DNA from: Catenulispora sp. GP43
GTDB lineage: Bacteria; Actinomycetota; Actinomycetes; Streptomycetales; Catenulisporaceae
Length of the DNA stretch: 64,000 nucleotides
Direction of reading: 5' to 3'
Assembly (NCBI RefSeq): GCF_041260665.1
Contig: NZ_JBGCCT010000035.1
Location: 62,001 to 126,000, forward strand
The notes beneath the pieces were generated by a model that was not told the origin of the DNA, searched no databases, and saw only the letters and a list, made by a program, of their open reading frames with translations. A program made the translations under genes and the position numbers. This document shows, in pieces, positions 63,813-64,000 of the stretch (the stretch's first letter is position 1; the number at the start of each line of letters is the position of its first letter).

Positions 63813-63860
63813 CCTTCACAGGTTTCTCGCAAACCTCTGAATAAGCTCTGAATCGACAAG

Positions 63861-63886
63861 GCCCGCCGGTCTCCAGACCGGCGGGC
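63861..63886 (+). terminator. Terminator of the M16 peptidase operon
   Basis: A 12-bp perfect stem (63861-63872 with 63875-63886) with a 2-nt nominal loop, followed by TTCGG. From 63887 to the window end I see no gene. Confidence 0.8.
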
Positions 63887-64000
63887 TTCGGCGTGTTCGG
63901 GAATCTTGACCTGCGGTTGAGGGATCGGGCGGGCATCTGCCAGATCCCTTACACACCCCTTGCGGGACACCCTGCGCAAACCTCTTGTCGTGTCACTTCC

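Overview
The window is one piece of a very GC-rich actinobacterial chromosome, seen in the strong G/C third-position codon bias, frequent GTG starts and ATGA/GTGA gene overlaps. The gene order resembles what I remember of the Streptomyces coelicolor chromosome: ligA beside an rmdB-type GGDEF/EAL gene and gatCAB, etfBA near a cysteine desulfurase and mnmA, a five-gene peptide ABC operon, and icmA near a thioredoxin gene. Several genes outside that framework suggest a non-Streptomyces relative such as Catenulispora; that is inference, not something the sequence proves. I see no rRNA, tRNA, CRISPR array, transposase or phage gene.

Left part (1-18.3 kb): a truncated SDR gene, a secreted cyclophilin, a PTH2-like protein and a zinc alcohol dehydrogenase. 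Next is a tight + strand operon of four divergent paralogs of unknown function (3430-7224), each a single-pass membrane protein with a related outer domain. Then come the tRNA amidotransferase operon gatC-gatA-small ORF-gatB, a PhzF-like gene, a doubly broken pseudogene, a membrane GGDEF/EAL protein, ligA and a MetE-like gene.

Middle (18.3-36.5 kb): a flavin reductase and YczE-type membrane protein facing a MarR gene across paired palindromes, a penicillin-binding lipoprotein, mnmA, a ferredoxin-reductase-type flavoprotein, an I36-like secreted protein, cysteine desulfurase, an SGNH/MBOAT acylation pair, a Ser/Thr kinase, etfBA, a WXG100-like pair, a small HTH protein, an aldo/keto reductase remnant and a repeat-bearing membrane protein.

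Peptide transport block (36.5-48.2 kb): all on the - strand. It holds two permease-binding protein-permease modules in the same C-A-B order, but only one pair of ATPase genes. The dppC-like permease of the second module has a Pro/Gln-rich N-terminal tail of about 320 residues.

Right part (48.2-64 kb): a small conserved protein, two adjacent double-YbjQ proteins, enoyl-CoA hydratase, a three-gene DUF6230/DUF6114 operon with a large Ser/Thr/Pro-rich third protein, a thioredoxin-TPR protein, TetR, a PadR/membrane protein divergon with a clear operator, icmA with its MarR-type regulator, and an M16 peptidase pair. Acyl-CoA metabolism recurs (enoyl-CoA hydratase, icmA, ETF). The most interesting undescribed loci are the four-paralog operon, the permease with the proline-rich tail, and the DUF6230-type operon.
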